From: CAWGLW01 sp963823525
GTDB taxonomy: Bacteria > Pseudomonadota > Gammaproteobacteria > Steroidobacterales > Steroidobacteraceae
DNA: 64,000 bases
Assembly (NCBI GenBank): GCA_963823525.1
Contig: CAWGLW010000005.1
Location: forward strand, 124,001 to 188,000
Direction: 5' to 3'
Within the stretch, counting starts at the first letter, position 1, and each line of letters begins with the position of its first letter. Positions 41,903 to 51,447 of this stretch are shown one piece after another. A program made the translations under genes and the position numbers. The notes beneath the pieces are model-generated. The model saw only the letters and a program-made list of their open reading frames with translations. It did no database searches and was not told where the DNA came from.

Positions 41903-43155
41903 GCGAGATTCTTTTTCTTGCACACCGGATCCCTTACCCGCCGAACAAAGGCGACAAGATTCGGTCCTGGCATCTGCTGAAGGGCCTGGCGGAGCGTTTC
42001 ACCGTTCATTTAGGCACCTTCGTTGATGACCCCGATGACTGGCAGTACGTGCCGGCCGTCTCCGAGGTCTGCGAGGAAGTTTGTATTCGCCCACTGAACC
42101 CCAGGATAGCTCGTCTTAGAAGCACACGCGGGCTGTTGCAGGGCCGTCCATTGACCTTGCCGTACTACCAGGATGCGAAGCTGGAAGGCTGGGTTCGGGA
42201 TCTCGCTGCACGCCGCGATTTGAGTGGCGTCTTTGTCTTCTCCTCCTCGATGGTGCAGTACGCAGAAGATATAGAACTCGGTGAGCTCGGCAGGCGGGTC
42301 GTGGACCTCTGTGATGTGGATTCGGACAAGTGGCGTCAGTATGCAGCGTCACACAGTTGGCCTGCATCGACAATTTATGGGCGGGAAGCCCGGTTGCTGG
42401 AGGCACTTGAGCGGCGCTGTATAGACGTGTTTGACCGCACGCTGGTAGTTGCGGAGGTCGAGGCTGAAATCCTGAGGGAATTCAAGCTGGCAGATTCCCG
42501 CAGGATTGAAGTACTGACAAACGGCGTAGATACGGAGTTTTTTGATCCGCGGCAGGAATGGCGCAGCCCATTCCAGCCAGGCCAGCGTCCGATTGTTTTC
42601 ACTGGCGCGATGGACTATCACGCAAACGTTGACGCTGTCACCTGGTTTGCTCAGCAGGTTTTCCCCCGGATTCGCACCGCTGTGCCGGAGGCTGTTTTTG
42701 CAATTGTTGGGTCGAACCCAAAACCAGCGGTCATGGCGTTGGCGGCGCGGGAGGCTATTCTCGTGACAGGGCGGGTGCCGGATGTCCGGCCCTACCTTGC
42801 TCACGCTCAGACGGTCGTCGCCCCTCTGCAGATCGCTCGGGGTGTGCAGAACAAGGTCCTTGAAGCGATGGCAATGGCGAAGTTCGTCGTCGCTACGTCG
42901 AGCGCGGTCCAGGGGTTGGGTCGCATCGCCAGGGGAACCGTGGCCGTGGCGGACTCGGCCAGCGATTTTGCCGAGGCGGTTGTGCACGCACTATCAATTG
43001 GACCATATGATGTGCCGGTTGCCCGCGAGTTCGTTGAAAAGAATTTCTCCTGGAATACCCAGGTAGCCTTGCTGGTAGAGATGATGCGGCCTTGCGCGCC
43101 TGCATCGGCGCAGATCGTCCATTCAAGTCCGCGTTTGGAGTTGCCGGGACAGTGA
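41899..43155 (+). CDS. XrtA/PEP-CTERM system glycosyltransferase, TIGR03087 type
   Basis: The 418-residue GT4-family enzyme opens with EILFLAHRIPYPPNKGDKIR, the family hallmark, followed by SWHLLKGLAERFTVHLGTFVDD. The C-terminal donor domain has PIVFTGAMDYHANVDAVTWF and the region IARGVQNKVLEAMAMAKFVV, where the nucleotide-sugar-binding Glu lies. ATG overlaps the FemAB-like stop (ATGA) and its own stop overlaps the GTG of xrtA, so three genes are chained. It adds one sugar to the lipid-linked repeat. Confidence 0.94.
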   Translation: MSEILFLAHRIPYPPNKGDKIRSWHLLKGLAERFTVHLGTFVDDPDDWQYVPAVSEVCEEVCIRPLNPRIARLRSTRGLLQGRPLTLPYYQDAKLEGWVRDLAARRDLSGVFVFSSSMVQYAEDIELGELGRRVVDLCDVDSDKWRQYAASHSWPASTIYGREARLLEALERRCIDVFDRTLVVAEVEAEILREFKLADSRRIEVLTNGVDTEFFDPRQEWRSPFQPGQRPIVFTGAMDYHANVDAVTWFAQQVFPRIRTAVPEAVFAIVGSNPKPAVMALAAREAILVTGRVPDVRPYLAHAQTVVAPLQIARGVQNKVLEAMAMAKFVVATSSAVQGLGRIARGTVAVADSASDFAEAVVHALSIGPYDVPVAREFVEKNFSWNTQVALLVEMMRPCAPASAQIVHSSPRLELPGQ

Positions 43156-44684
43156 GTGCGACCGGCCCGTCTCGTTCTGCCCTGGTCTGGTTGCTGGTCG
43201 GATCACTGGGCATCCTGCTGGCCCTCTATTTCGACACTTATGCGTCGATCGTCGCTAAGTGGTTTTCGGACGCAGGATTCTCACACGGTGTCCTCGTCCT
43301 GCCAATTAGCCTGGCCTTGATCTGGCGACGGCGGGCGGTCTTTGCCGATGCCGAGTGGCGACCCGACTGGCTTGGGCTCATCGCATTGATCGCGTGCGGT
43401 GGTGCATGGCTGCTGGCGCGCGGCACAGGTGTCCTCGTCGTTGAGCAGTTGGCAGCTGTTGCGATGGTTCCCGCGGTGGTCCTCGCACTAGTGGGTCGCA
43501 ATGCCACTCGAACCATAATGTTTCCACTTCTTTTTCTCCTGTTTGCCGTGCCATTTGGGCAGGGGGCCGTGCCCTCCCTGATGCGGATCACCGCCGACCT
43601 GACCGTCACTGCGCTTCACTTGTCCGGCGTCCCGGTGATTCGGGACGGCATGATGTTCAGTATACCTTCGGGTGATTTCGAAGTTGCGAGGGCCTGTAGC
43701 GGTCTGAATTACCTGATAACCGGCGTGGCTCTCGGAATGATCTACGCCTATCTGACCTACGCGTCGTTCTGGAAACGATTGGCGTTCACGCTTGCGGCGA
43801 TAGGCCTGCCGATTCTTCTCAACGGATTTCGTGCTTACGTAATAATTGCTGTCGCCCACCTGACAGACATGCAGTGGGGCGCGGGAAAGGAACACGTGCT
43901 TTTTGGGCGAGTGCTATTTCTTCTCGCGATGCTGCTCTTGTTCTGGATCGGGCAACGGTGGCGCGATCCGATACAGAATGAAACCTCCACCAACCGGCTG
44001 GCTGCCACAAGAAGCACGGAATCAACTGGAGTGAAATGGCGCATCGTTGTGGTGCTGAGCCTATTCGCCATTGTTGCTCCGTATGCGGTTGCGGATAGCT
44101 GGTCTTCGAATCGACATAGCAATACGGCAATCATTCAAATTGCCCTGCCGCATCTCAATGCCAGCTGGCGTGGGCCGGAAATATACGAGGCCGCATGGCG
44201 GCCGCATTACAGTGGGGCGGCGCAGGAGGTCGCTGGTACATACGAGCATCCTGTCTACGGGGTCGTGGAGGTGTTCGCGGCGGTGTATTTGCCGAGCAAG
44301 TTTGGCGGCCAGGAAATGATTTCTTACAGGAATCGAATCGTTGACACTCAGACTGAAAGCCTGCTGCCGGAGTCGCTGTTGGATCTGTCCCTGGGCCATC
44401 AGCAGCTGTCGGTTCGTGAGTTTCTGGTGCCGGATGGACGGTCAGGGCGCATTGTCTGGCAGTGGTATATGGTCGACGAAGCCCTGCTTACCGGCGACTT
44501 CCAGGTCAAATGGAAAGAGGCAATATCCCTGGTAATGGGGCGGCCTGCCATTGGTCGTGTCCTGGTACTCAGCGCTGCTTCTGAGTCAGGTCCCGAAGAG
44601 GCGCGTGCCAGTCTGCTTGCGTTTGCCAAATCCAACGAAGCGTGCATCAGGGCAGGCTTCGCGACCGCAAAGTGCAGTCGATGA
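43152..44684 (+). CDS. xrtA: Exosortase A fused to EpsI domain
   Basis: The 510-residue protein starts at GTG 43152 (overlapping the TGA of the previous gene); the frame is open further upstream but the family begins here. Eight or so membrane segments make up the exosortase part. The catalytic triad positions are visible: Cys ~182 in FEVARACSGLNYLITG, Arg ~227 in NGFRAYVIIAVAHL, and His ~248 in EHVLFGRVLFLL. From ~295 follows a single membrane segment and an EpsI (DUF3485) periplasmic domain (NRIVDTQTESLLPESLLD, WQWYMVDEALLTGDFQVKW). It cuts PEP-CTERM tails and attaches the proteins, probably to the polysaccharide. No PEP-CTERM protein is encoded in this window. Confidence 0.96.
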   Translation: MSATGPSRSALVWLLVGSLGILLALYFDTYASIVAKWFSDAGFSHGVLVLPISLALIWRRRAVFADAEWRPDWLGLIALIACGGAWLLARGTGVLVVEQLAAVAMVPAVVLALVGRNATRTIMFPLLFLLFAVPFGQGAVPSLMRITADLTVTALHLSGVPVIRDGMMFSIPSGDFEVARACSGLNYLITGVALGMIYAYLTYASFWKRLAFTLAAIGLPILLNGFRAYVIIAVAHLTDMQWGAGKEHVLFGRVLFLLAMLLLFWIGQRWRDPIQNETSTNRLAATRSTESTGVKWRIVVVLSLFAIVAPYAVADSWSSNRHSNTAIIQIALPHLNASWRGPEIYEAAWRPHYSGAAQEVAGTYEHPVYGVVEVFAAVYLPSKFGGQEMISYRNRIVDTQTESLLPESLLDLSLGHQQLSVREFLVPDGRSGRIVWQWYMVDEALLTGDFQVKWKEAISLVMGRPAIGRVLVLSAASESGPEEARASLLAFAKSNEACIRAGFATAKCSR

Positions 44685-45886
44685 ATGCAGACTGTCATAT
44701 CGCCCACATTGTTTACCGATTCGACTATGGCGGGCTTGAGAACGGAATTGTGAACCTGGTCAACCGGATGCCCCGCGACCGTTTCAGACACTCCGTTATC
44801 TGCCTCGCAGGGTATGGTGAAAAATTCATAGAACGATTGGATCGCACGAGTGTGCAGGTCATTTCGATCGACAAACGACCTGGCAAGGACCTGCCCTCAT
44901 ACTTCCGCCTGTGGCGCGTGCTGAGGAGCCTCAGACCTGACATCGTGCATACGAGGAACATCGGTACGGTGGATATGCAATGGGTGGCGATGGCGGCTGG
45001 CGTATCTGGCAGAGTGCATGGTGAGCATGGCTGGACAGCTGACGACCCGACGGGAAAGGATAAACGAAAGCTCGCCATCAGGCGTTCCTGCCGTCCGGCC
45101 ATTCATCGTCACTTGGCCATGTCACATGATATCGCCGTTTGGCTGGAGCGCGACGTCGGGGTGCCCGCAGCAAGCATTCAACAGATCTACAACGGTGTCG
45201 ATACATTTCGCTGCCATCCCGATGGTCCTGTGCCTGCAGATTTACCCTGGGCGGGTCAGGCAAAAACTGTAATTGGTACAGTGGGTCGGCTCGACCCTGT
45301 AAAGAACCAGGGTGCATTGTTGCAAAGCGTGCGGCAAATTCTTGACCAGCGTCCCGAACTGCGACAAGAGCTTCGGTTGATAATTGCTGGAGACGGTCCG
45401 GAGCGGGCCGCCTTGGAAGGAATGATTCGGAACTTTGGGCTGACCGATGAAGTCTGGGTGCCAGGTGCTCGAGAGGACGTACCGGCGCTGATGCGTGCGA
45501 TGGATGTGTTTGTGCTGCCGTCAGTCAACGAGGGAATATCGAACACAATCCTCGAGGCCATGGCTACAGGTCGGCCGGTCGTGGCGGCTCGCGTGGGTGG
45601 CAACCCGGAGCTCGTTGAAAATGGCACGACAGGCACCTTATACAGCGGGCATGGATCAGAGGCGTTGGCGGAAGCGATCTTTCCTTACCTGGTGGATCCG
45701 AATTTGCGGACGGTGCATGGCAGAGCGGCACGTGAGCGGGTGCTTTTGCAATTCAGTCTCCCGGCAATGGTGGACTCCTATGTTGCTTTCTATGACGAAT
45801 TGTTAAATCGAAGTAACGCCGCGGCGCGGTCCGGCCACGCAGGGCGCGGGCAGCGTACGGCTCGGCAAACCCGGACCTTGGACTAG
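44681..45886 (+). CDS. XrtA/PEP-CTERM system glycosyltransferase, TIGR03088 type
   Basis: This 401-residue GT4 enzyme starts at ATG 44681, overlapping the xrtA stop. The N-terminus IAHIVYRFDYGGLENGIVNL and NRMPRDRFRHSVICLAG are family hallmarks. The donor domain includes VIGTVGRLDPVKNQGALLQS, LIIAGDGPERAALEGMIR and FVLPSVNEGISNTILEAMAT, with the conserved Glu of the GT4 EX7E motif. Together with the TIGR03087 enzyme on the other side of xrtA it is a fixed marker of the locus. The sugar added is unknown. Confidence 0.94.
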   Translation: MNADCHIAHIVYRFDYGGLENGIVNLVNRMPRDRFRHSVICLAGYGEKFIERLDRTSVQVISIDKRPGKDLPSYFRLWRVLRSLRPDIVHTRNIGTVDMQWVAMAAGVSGRVHGEHGWTADDPTGKDKRKLAIRRSCRPAIHRHLAMSHDIAVWLERDVGVPAASIQQIYNGVDTFRCHPDGPVPADLPWAGQAKTVIGTVGRLDPVKNQGALLQSVRQILDQRPELRQELRLIIAGDGPERAALEGMIRNFGLTDEVWVPGAREDVPALMRAMDVFVLPSVNEGISNTILEAMATGRPVVAARVGGNPELVENGTTGTLYSGHGSEALAEAIFPYLVDPNLRTVHGRAARERVLLQFSLPAMVDSYVAFYDELLNRSNAAARSGHAGRGQRTARQTRTLD

Positions 45887-45889
45887 ATT

Positions 45890-47782
45890 ATGTGCGGCAT
45901 CGTTGGAATCTTTGATACGCAGGGTAAGCGCGAACTCGATCGCGAGCTGCTGCGCCGCATGAACCAGGTGCAGCATCATCGCGGGCCTGATGAAGGCGGC
46001 GAACATTTTGAGCCCGGCGTTGCACTGGGGCATCGTCGCCTGTCAATCATTGACCTGTCGTCGGGACAGCAGCCGCTGTTCAACGAGGACCGCAGCGTTG
46101 TCGTTGTCTTCAACGGTGAAATCTACAACTTCCCGGAGCTTGCGAAAGAACTGGCGGCCAGGGGTCATCGCTTTCATACACACTCGGACACCGAAGTCAT
46201 CGTACATGCCTGGGAAGAGTGGGGCGTTGATTGCGTTCAGCGATTCAACGGCATGTTTGCATTCGTTATCTGGGATCGAAACCGGCAGCAGCTTTTCATG
46301 GCCCGCGACCGTCTGGGCAAGAAGCCGCTTTACTACACCGTATTGCCCGACGGAAGGTTACTGTTTTCATCCGAACTGAAGTCACTGCTGGAAGATCGCT
46401 CGCTGCCTCGACGGCTGGACCACAAGGCGGTGGAAGAATACCTGGCGCTTGGCTACGTGCCGGATCCGCGTTCGATACTGGAGGCAGTGAAAAAGCTCGC
46501 GCCAGGTCACAGCTTGCTCTGGCAGCGAGGGCAGCGCAGCGCGGAGCAGCGCGCCTTCTGGGATCTCAGCTTCCAGACACTGTCCGGGCGCTCCGAGTCT
46601 GACCTGGCCGTCGAGGTGGCCGAGCGTCTGCGCGAAGCCACCCGCATCCGCCTGATGTCAGAGGTGCCACTGGGCGCATTTCTCTCCGGTGGCGTGGACT
46701 CAAGTGCGGTCGTAGCGATGATGGCCGGGCTGTCCAGTGAGCCAGTCAAGACCTGCTCAATTTCGTTCGGCGTCAAGGAGTACGACGAGTCGGCCTATGC
46801 CGAGCAGATCGCGACGCAATTCGCGACGGATCACTTCGTGCGTCAGGTCGATACTGACGACTTCGGCCTGCTGGACCGTCTTGCGGACGTCTACGACGAG
46901 CCGTTTGCCGACAGCTCGGCGATCCCGACGTATCGTGTCTGCGAACTGGCGCGTACGCGAGTGACGGTTGCGCTGTCCGGTGACGGCGGTGACGAAGCCT
47001 TTGCCGGCTACCGGCGTTACAAGTGGTTCATGACCGAGGAGCGTGTGCGAAGCCGCCTGCCGGATGGGTTGCGACGGCCGGTCTTCGGCTTTCTGGGCAA
47101 GTGGTATCCCAAGCTCGATCGGGCACCAAAGATATTCAGGGCGAAGGCGACACTCGAAGCGATTGCCCGGGACGCGGTGGACGGCTACTTTCACGGCGTT
47201 TCAGTGACCCCTGATCGCGTGAGGCTTCCGCTGTATTCGGAGGATTTCCTGCGCAGCCTGGATGGCTACCGGGCCGTAGAGGTATTTCGCGGACACGCAG
47301 CGAAATCGCCGACCCGGGATCCCTTGTCGCTGGTGCAGTACATTGATTTCAAGACGTACCTGCCGGGGGACATTCTCGTCAAGGTGGATCGTGCCTCGAT
47401 GGCGCATTCACTTGAGGTGCGGGCACCGATCCTCGATTACACATACATCGACTGGATTTCGAGGCTGCCCCCGGAATTGAAGCTCAAAGGCGCGGAGGGA
47501 AAGTACATTTTCAAGAAGAGTCTCGAGCCGATGCTGTCTAAAGAAATCCTCTATCGTTCGAAGATGGGCTTTGCCGTGCCGCTGGCCGCCTGGCTCAGAG
47601 GACCTCTTAAAGAGCGCGTACGCGAGCGACTGCTTGGGGCAAGAGCTGACCAGGGCGGAATCTTCGATCCGGAGGCCATTCGCCGCGTTGTAACCGAACA
47701 CGAGACCGGTGCGCGGGACCACAGCGCGGTGCTCTGGGCGCTTTTGATGTTTGATGCGTCGCGTTCCCGCCTGCTCGGATAA
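45890..47782 (+). CDS. XrtA/PEP-CTERM system amidotransferase (asparagine-synthetase type)
   Basis: This 630-residue protein has an intact N-terminal class II glutaminase (nucleophile Cys2 in MCGIVGIFDTQGKREL, plus MNQVQHHRGPDEGGE and VFNGEIYNFPELA) and a synthetase domain with PP-loop LSGGVDSSAVVAMMAG (~265) and ALSGDGGDEAFAGY (~365). Family members move glutamine-derived ammonia to an ATP-activated acid; in XrtA loci the acceptor is thought to be a uronic acid of the polysaccharide, which fits ugd in this window. It starts 3 bases after the preceding gene. Confidence 0.94.
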   Translation: MCGIVGIFDTQGKRELDRELLRRMNQVQHHRGPDEGGEHFEPGVALGHRRLSIIDLSSGQQPLFNEDRSVVVVFNGEIYNFPELAKELAARGHRFHTHSDTEVIVHAWEEWGVDCVQRFNGMFAFVIWDRNRQQLFMARDRLGKKPLYYTVLPDGRLLFSSELKSLLEDRSLPRRLDHKAVEEYLALGYVPDPRSILEAVKKLAPGHSLLWQRGQRSAEQRAFWDLSFQTLSGRSESDLAVEVAERLREATRIRLMSEVPLGAFLSGGVDSSAVVAMMAGLSSEPVKTCSISFGVKEYDESAYAEQIATQFATDHFVRQVDTDDFGLLDRLADVYDEPFADSSAIPTYRVCELARTRVTVALSGDGGDEAFAGYRRYKWFMTEERVRSRLPDGLRRPVFGFLGKWYPKLDRAPKIFRAKATLEAIARDAVDGYFHGVSVTPDRVRLPLYSEDFLRSLDGYRAVEVFRGHAAKSPTRDPLSLVQYIDFKTYLPGDILVKVDRASMAHSLEVRAPILDYTYIDWISRLPPELKLKGAEGKYIFKKSLEPMLSKEILYRSKMGFAVPLAAWLRGPLKERVRERLLGARADQGGIFDPEAIRRVVTEHETGARDHSAVLWALLMFDASRSRLLG

Positions 47783-47794
47783 GCAGAGACGATC

Positions 47795-48976
47795 GTGATC
47801 AAGCTGCTGCTTTTTTCCACGCTTTATCCGAACGCGGCGCAACCCATCCACGGGCCGTTCGTGGAACGACGCTTGCTGAAACTGCTCGCGACCGGTGCGT
47901 GCGAGGCGCGGGTGATTGCGCCGGTCCCGTGGTTTCCGTCGGGGTCCCAACGTTTCGGAAAATACGCAGATTTCGCCAGGGTGCCCGCAAGCGAACAGCG
48001 TAACGGCGTCGACGTCATGCATCCGCGCTATCCGGTGATTCCAAAAATCGGCATGAATCTCGCTCCATTGCTTCTCGCCCTGGCAGCCTGGCCGGCCGTA
48101 CGGGACCTGATTGCCGGCGGTTATGATTTTGATGTTATCGATGCCCACTACTACTACCCGGATGGCGTGGCGGCGGCTTTGCTCGGCCGCTGGTCTAAGA
48201 AGCCCGTCACGATTACCGCCCGGGGTACGGACATCAATCTGATACCGGAGTATCCGTTCCCGCGCCGCCTGATTCGCTGGGCGTCCAGACAGTCAGCGGC
48301 AAGCATTGCGGTTTGCGAGGCACTCAAAAAGGAAATGGTCGAGCTGGGCATGGAGGCGGAGCAGATTCACGTACTGCGCAATGGCGTCGATCTCGATCAC
48401 TTTCGTCCGATCGACCCGGCAGAGGCACGCCGGCTTCTTGGTCTGCAGGAAACTCGTTGGATGTTGAGCGTTGGCCTGCTGATCGAGCGCAAGGGCCACG
48501 ATATCCCGATACGCGCGTTGGTTGACCTGCCGGGGTGGTCATTGCTGGTGGCCGGCGATGGACCGTTGCGCGGGGAACTGCAACGACTCGCCGAAAGCCT
48601 GGGTGTCGCGGATCGCGTGCGCTTCCTTGGCAGCGTTCCGCAGGCAGAGCTCCCATCATATTACAGTGCGGCCGATGTGCTGGTGCTCGCGTCCAGCCGG
48701 GAAGGGTGGGCCAATGTACTGCTCGAGTCGATGGCCTGCGGTACGCCGGTTATTGCGTCCTCGGTCTGGGGAACACCGGAGGTGGTCGCCACAGAAGACG
48801 CCGGCGTTTTGATGGCGGAACGCACACCTGCGGGGCTTTTGACCGCGCTGGCCGAACTGCAGCGGCGGCGGCCGAGTCGCGAGCGTACCCGTGCTTATGC
48901 AGAGCAGTTCGACTGGGCGCCGACGACCCAGGGGCAGCTGCAGATCTTCGAGCGGCTGGCGGGGCGGGCGGCATGA
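47795..48976 (+). CDS. Glycosyltransferase family 4
   Basis: This 393-residue GT-B enzyme starts at GTG 47795. The N-terminal domain has LLLFSTLYPNAAQPIHGPFV, FDVIDAHYYYPDGVAAAL and PVTITARGTDINLIPEY. The donor domain has RWMLSVGLLIERKGHDIPIR, WSLLVAGDGPLRGELQRLAE and LVLASSREGWANVLLESMA with the EX7E motif, then ACGTPVIAS. The pattern resembles teichuronic-acid/colanic-type transferases. It overlaps the next transferase by four bases (ATGA), so the two are co-translated and probably act in sequence on the same repeat unit. Confidence 0.92.
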   Translation: MIKLLLFSTLYPNAAQPIHGPFVERRLLKLLATGACEARVIAPVPWFPSGSQRFGKYADFARVPASEQRNGVDVMHPRYPVIPKIGMNLAPLLLALAAWPAVRDLIAGGYDFDVIDAHYYYPDGVAAALLGRWSKKPVTITARGTDINLIPEYPFPRRLIRWASRQSAASIAVCEALKKEMVELGMEAEQIHVLRNGVDLDHFRPIDPAEARRLLGLQETRWMLSVGLLIERKGHDIPIRALVDLPGWSLLVAGDGPLRGELQRLAESLGVADRVRFLGSVPQAELPSYYSAADVLVLASSREGWANVLLESMACGTPVIASSVWGTPEVVATEDAGVLMAERTPAGLLTALAELQRRRPSRERTRAYAEQFDWAPTTQGQLQIFERLAGRAA

Positions 48977-50142
48977 AAATCCTCTACCACCACCGGATCC
49001 GATCCAAGGATGGCCAGTACGTTCATCTCGAGGAGATGGTCAGTGCGCTGACAGAACTCGGGCACGAGGTTGAACTGGTCGGGCCCAGGCACGTCGAGAC
49101 CGAGCAGTTCGGTGCGGATGCCGGAGCGGTAGCGCTTCTGAAGAAGTGGATGCCCGGTGCCGGCTACGAGGCGCTTGAACTGGCCTACGCGCTTGCGGAC
49201 TATCGCGGTCTGGCGTCGGCCATACGACGCTTCAAGCCGGACGTTATCTACGAGCGATATAACCTCTACTTCCCGTCGGGAATCTGGGCGAAGCGACGCT
49301 TTAATCTCCCGCTGTTGCTTGAAGTGAACGCTCCGCTGTTCGAGGAGCGCAGCCGGTTCGATGGGATCGCCTTGCCGCGTCTTGCACGCTGGAGCGAGTG
49401 CTATGCCTGGCAGGGTGCGGATGTCGTTCTTCCGGTGACACAGGTACTCGCGGATCGGGTGATCTCAGCCGGTGTGTCGCCGGATCGGGTTCGGGTCATT
49501 CCCAATGGCATCAACACGGAGGCATTCTCGGGACTGCCTTCGCCGGAGGATTCCAAGCGACAGTTTGGCCTGGAAGGCCGTACCGTTCTGGGATTCGTCG
49601 GGTTCATGCGTGACTGGCACGGTCTGCATCGCGTGCTCGAGTACATGGCGCAGGCCCGTCAGCGCGACAGCCTTCACGCGCTGTTTATCGGCGACGGGCC
49701 GGCCCGTGCCGGCCTGGAGGAGCGTGCGCGGGATCTCGGCATCGCAGACCATGTGACCATTACCGGCGTCATGCCCCGTGATGAAGTTCCGCGGGCGCTG
49801 GCTGCCTTTGACGTGGCTCTGCAGCCTGCCGTCGTGGATTACGCATCGCCGCTGAAGTTGTTTGAGTACCTTGCGCTCGGTCTGCCCATCATTGCACCGG
49901 ATTCGCCGAATATCCGGGAGGTGCTTGACGATGGCTGTAACGCTGCTTTATTCCGCAACGGTGATGGCGATTCGTTCATCGAATGTCTGACGCGCGTGTG
50001 CGAGGATGCGGACCTGCGTCATCGTATTGCTCGCGGTGCCCGGTCAACGATTGAAGTTCAGGGTTTGACATGGCGCCGCAACGCAGAAAGGGTGCAGGAG
50101 CTGGCGGAGGGATTGCTCAGGCAGGAGCCGGTTGAGCCATGA
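48973..50142 (+). CDS. Glycosyltransferase family 4 (WbuB-like)
   Basis: The 389-residue protein starts at ATG 48973 at KILYHHRIRSKDGQYVHLEE, overlapping the previous stop; the frame is open upstream but that part only shadows the neighbour. It has the acceptor domain (PDVIYERYNLYFPSGIWAKR, PLLLEVNAPLFEERSRFDG) and the donor domain (LGFVGFMRDWHGLHRVLEYM, LFIGDGPARAGLEERARDLG, VALQPAVVDYASPLKLFEYL, GLPIIAPD). The ENNAPL-like EVNAPL motif is common in XrtA-associated transferases. It overlaps the ligase gene by four bases. Confidence 0.93.
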   Translation: MKILYHHRIRSKDGQYVHLEEMVSALTELGHEVELVGPRHVETEQFGADAGAVALLKKWMPGAGYEALELAYALADYRGLASAIRRFKPDVIYERYNLYFPSGIWAKRRFNLPLLLEVNAPLFEERSRFDGIALPRLARWSECYAWQGADVVLPVTQVLADRVISAGVSPDRVRVIPNGINTEAFSGLPSPEDSKRQFGLEGRTVLGFVGFMRDWHGLHRVLEYMAQARQRDSLHALFIGDGPARAGLEERARDLGIADHVTITGVMPRDEVPRALAAFDVALQPAVVDYASPLKLFEYLALGLPIIAPDSPNIREVLDDGCNAALFRNGDGDSFIECLTRVCEDADLRHRIARGARSTIEVQGLTWRRNAERVQELAEGLLRQEPVEP

Positions 50143-51440
50143 GAGATCTGATACTGACACTTTTTGTTCTCGGTTCCGTGCCGCTGATGGTCTACCGGCC
50201 CTTTGTCGGCCTGTTATTCTGGATGTGGATTGGTTTCATGAATCCGCATCGCCTGACCTGGAGTTTTGCGTACTCATTTCCGTTCGTACAAGTGGCAGCT
50301 ATTGCGACGATCATAGGTTGGCTCGCCTCAAATGAACCGAAGCGTATACCTATCAACGCGGCTACGGTGCTTTGGCTGATGTTCACGGCCTGGCTAACCC
50401 TCACTACATTGTTTGCACTGAATCCAGCCGATGCATGGCCGGAATGGCAGCGCTTCATCAAGATACAGGTCATGGTGTACATGATGCTGGCGCTGCTCGT
50501 AAACCGCGAGCGGATCGATCTCGCCGTAATCGTAATCGCGGCGTCCATCTGTTTTTACGGTGTTAAAGGTGGAGTTTTCACGCTCATTACCGGCGGTCAG
50601 CACATGGTCTTAGGGCCACCGAACAGTTTTATCGGTGGAAACACGGAGATTGCGTTTGCGACCGTCGTGACCCTGCCGCTACTGTGGTATTTGCGCGGGA
50701 TTGCTACGCGGGGTTGGGTGCGCATCGCACTGGCGGGCGTCTTCGGACTCTGTCTCTTGTCGGTGATTGGTAGTTACTCGCGCGGTGCCATCCTCGCGAC
50801 AACGGCGATGCTGGGGTTTCTCTGGATGCGCTCAAAAGGAAAAATTGTTACCGGTTTCGTTGGGCTTGTTGCCCTCGTTGTTGGTCTTGCCCTGATGCCG
50901 GACAAATGGTTCGATCGAATGGGGACGATTGGCGGTGACCTCGATCGTTCTGAACTGGGTCGCATTAATGCATGGTGGTTTGCGTTTCGGATTGCCAATG
51001 ATCATCCGATCGTCGGCGGAGGTTTCCGGGCATTCAGTCCCGAGCAGTTTCTCCGGTACGCACCGGATCCGGAGTTCTTCCGCGACGCCCACAGCATATT
51101 TTTTGAAATTCTCGGCGAACACGGATATATGGGGCTTTTCCTCTACCTGCTCATGGGGCTGGCAATCTTTGGACACGGTTGGCGCATAGAGCGGCTTACG
51201 CGAGGTAACCCGGAGCTTGAGTGGGCCAGTCAACTGACCCGCATGTGCCAGGTCTCGTTGGTGGGTTACGTGGTCGGGGGGCTTTTCCTGGGCTTGGCGT
51301 ATTTCGATCTCCCGTACGCCATTATGGCACTGGTCGTGGCTACCGGGGCCGTGGTGGAAGTTCGGCTAAAGAATCCAGCATCGGCGGTTGAAGCCAGGCG
51401 CCCAAATCGGTTAACGGGCAGGATGATTCAAAGCGGCTGA
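50139..51440 (+). CDS. XrtA-associated O-glycosylation ligase (Wzy/O-antigen ligase fold)
   Basis: The 433-residue protein has about 11-12 membrane segments and the O-antigen ligase domain. The opening VLGSVPLMVYRPFVGLLFWM and MNPHRLTWSFAYSFPF is the hallmark of the putative O-glycosylation ligase of exosortase A systems. The large loop near residues 285-330 (NDHPIVGGGFRAFSPEQFLR, DAHSIFFEILGEHGYMGLFL) holds the conserved Arg and His. It may polymerise repeats or attach glycan to XrtA-processed proteins. ATG 50139 overlaps the preceding stop. Confidence 0.94.
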   Translation: MRDLILTLFVLGSVPLMVYRPFVGLLFWMWIGFMNPHRLTWSFAYSFPFVQVAAIATIIGWLASNEPKRIPINAATVLWLMFTAWLTLTTLFALNPADAWPEWQRFIKIQVMVYMMLALLVNRERIDLAVIVIAASICFYGVKGGVFTLITGGQHMVLGPPNSFIGGNTEIAFATVVTLPLLWYLRGIATRGWVRIALAGVFGLCLLSVIGSYSRGAILATTAMLGFLWMRSKGKIVTGFVGLVALVVGLALMPDKWFDRMGTIGGDLDRSELGRINAWWFAFRIANDHPIVGGGFRAFSPEQFLRYAPDPEFFRDAHSIFFEILGEHGYMGLFLYLLMGLAIFGHGWRIERLTRGNPELEWASQLTRMCQVSLVGYVVGGLFLGLAYFDLPYAIMALVVATGAVVEVRLKNPASAVEARRPNRLTGRMIQSG

Positions 51441-51447
51441 CAGTAGG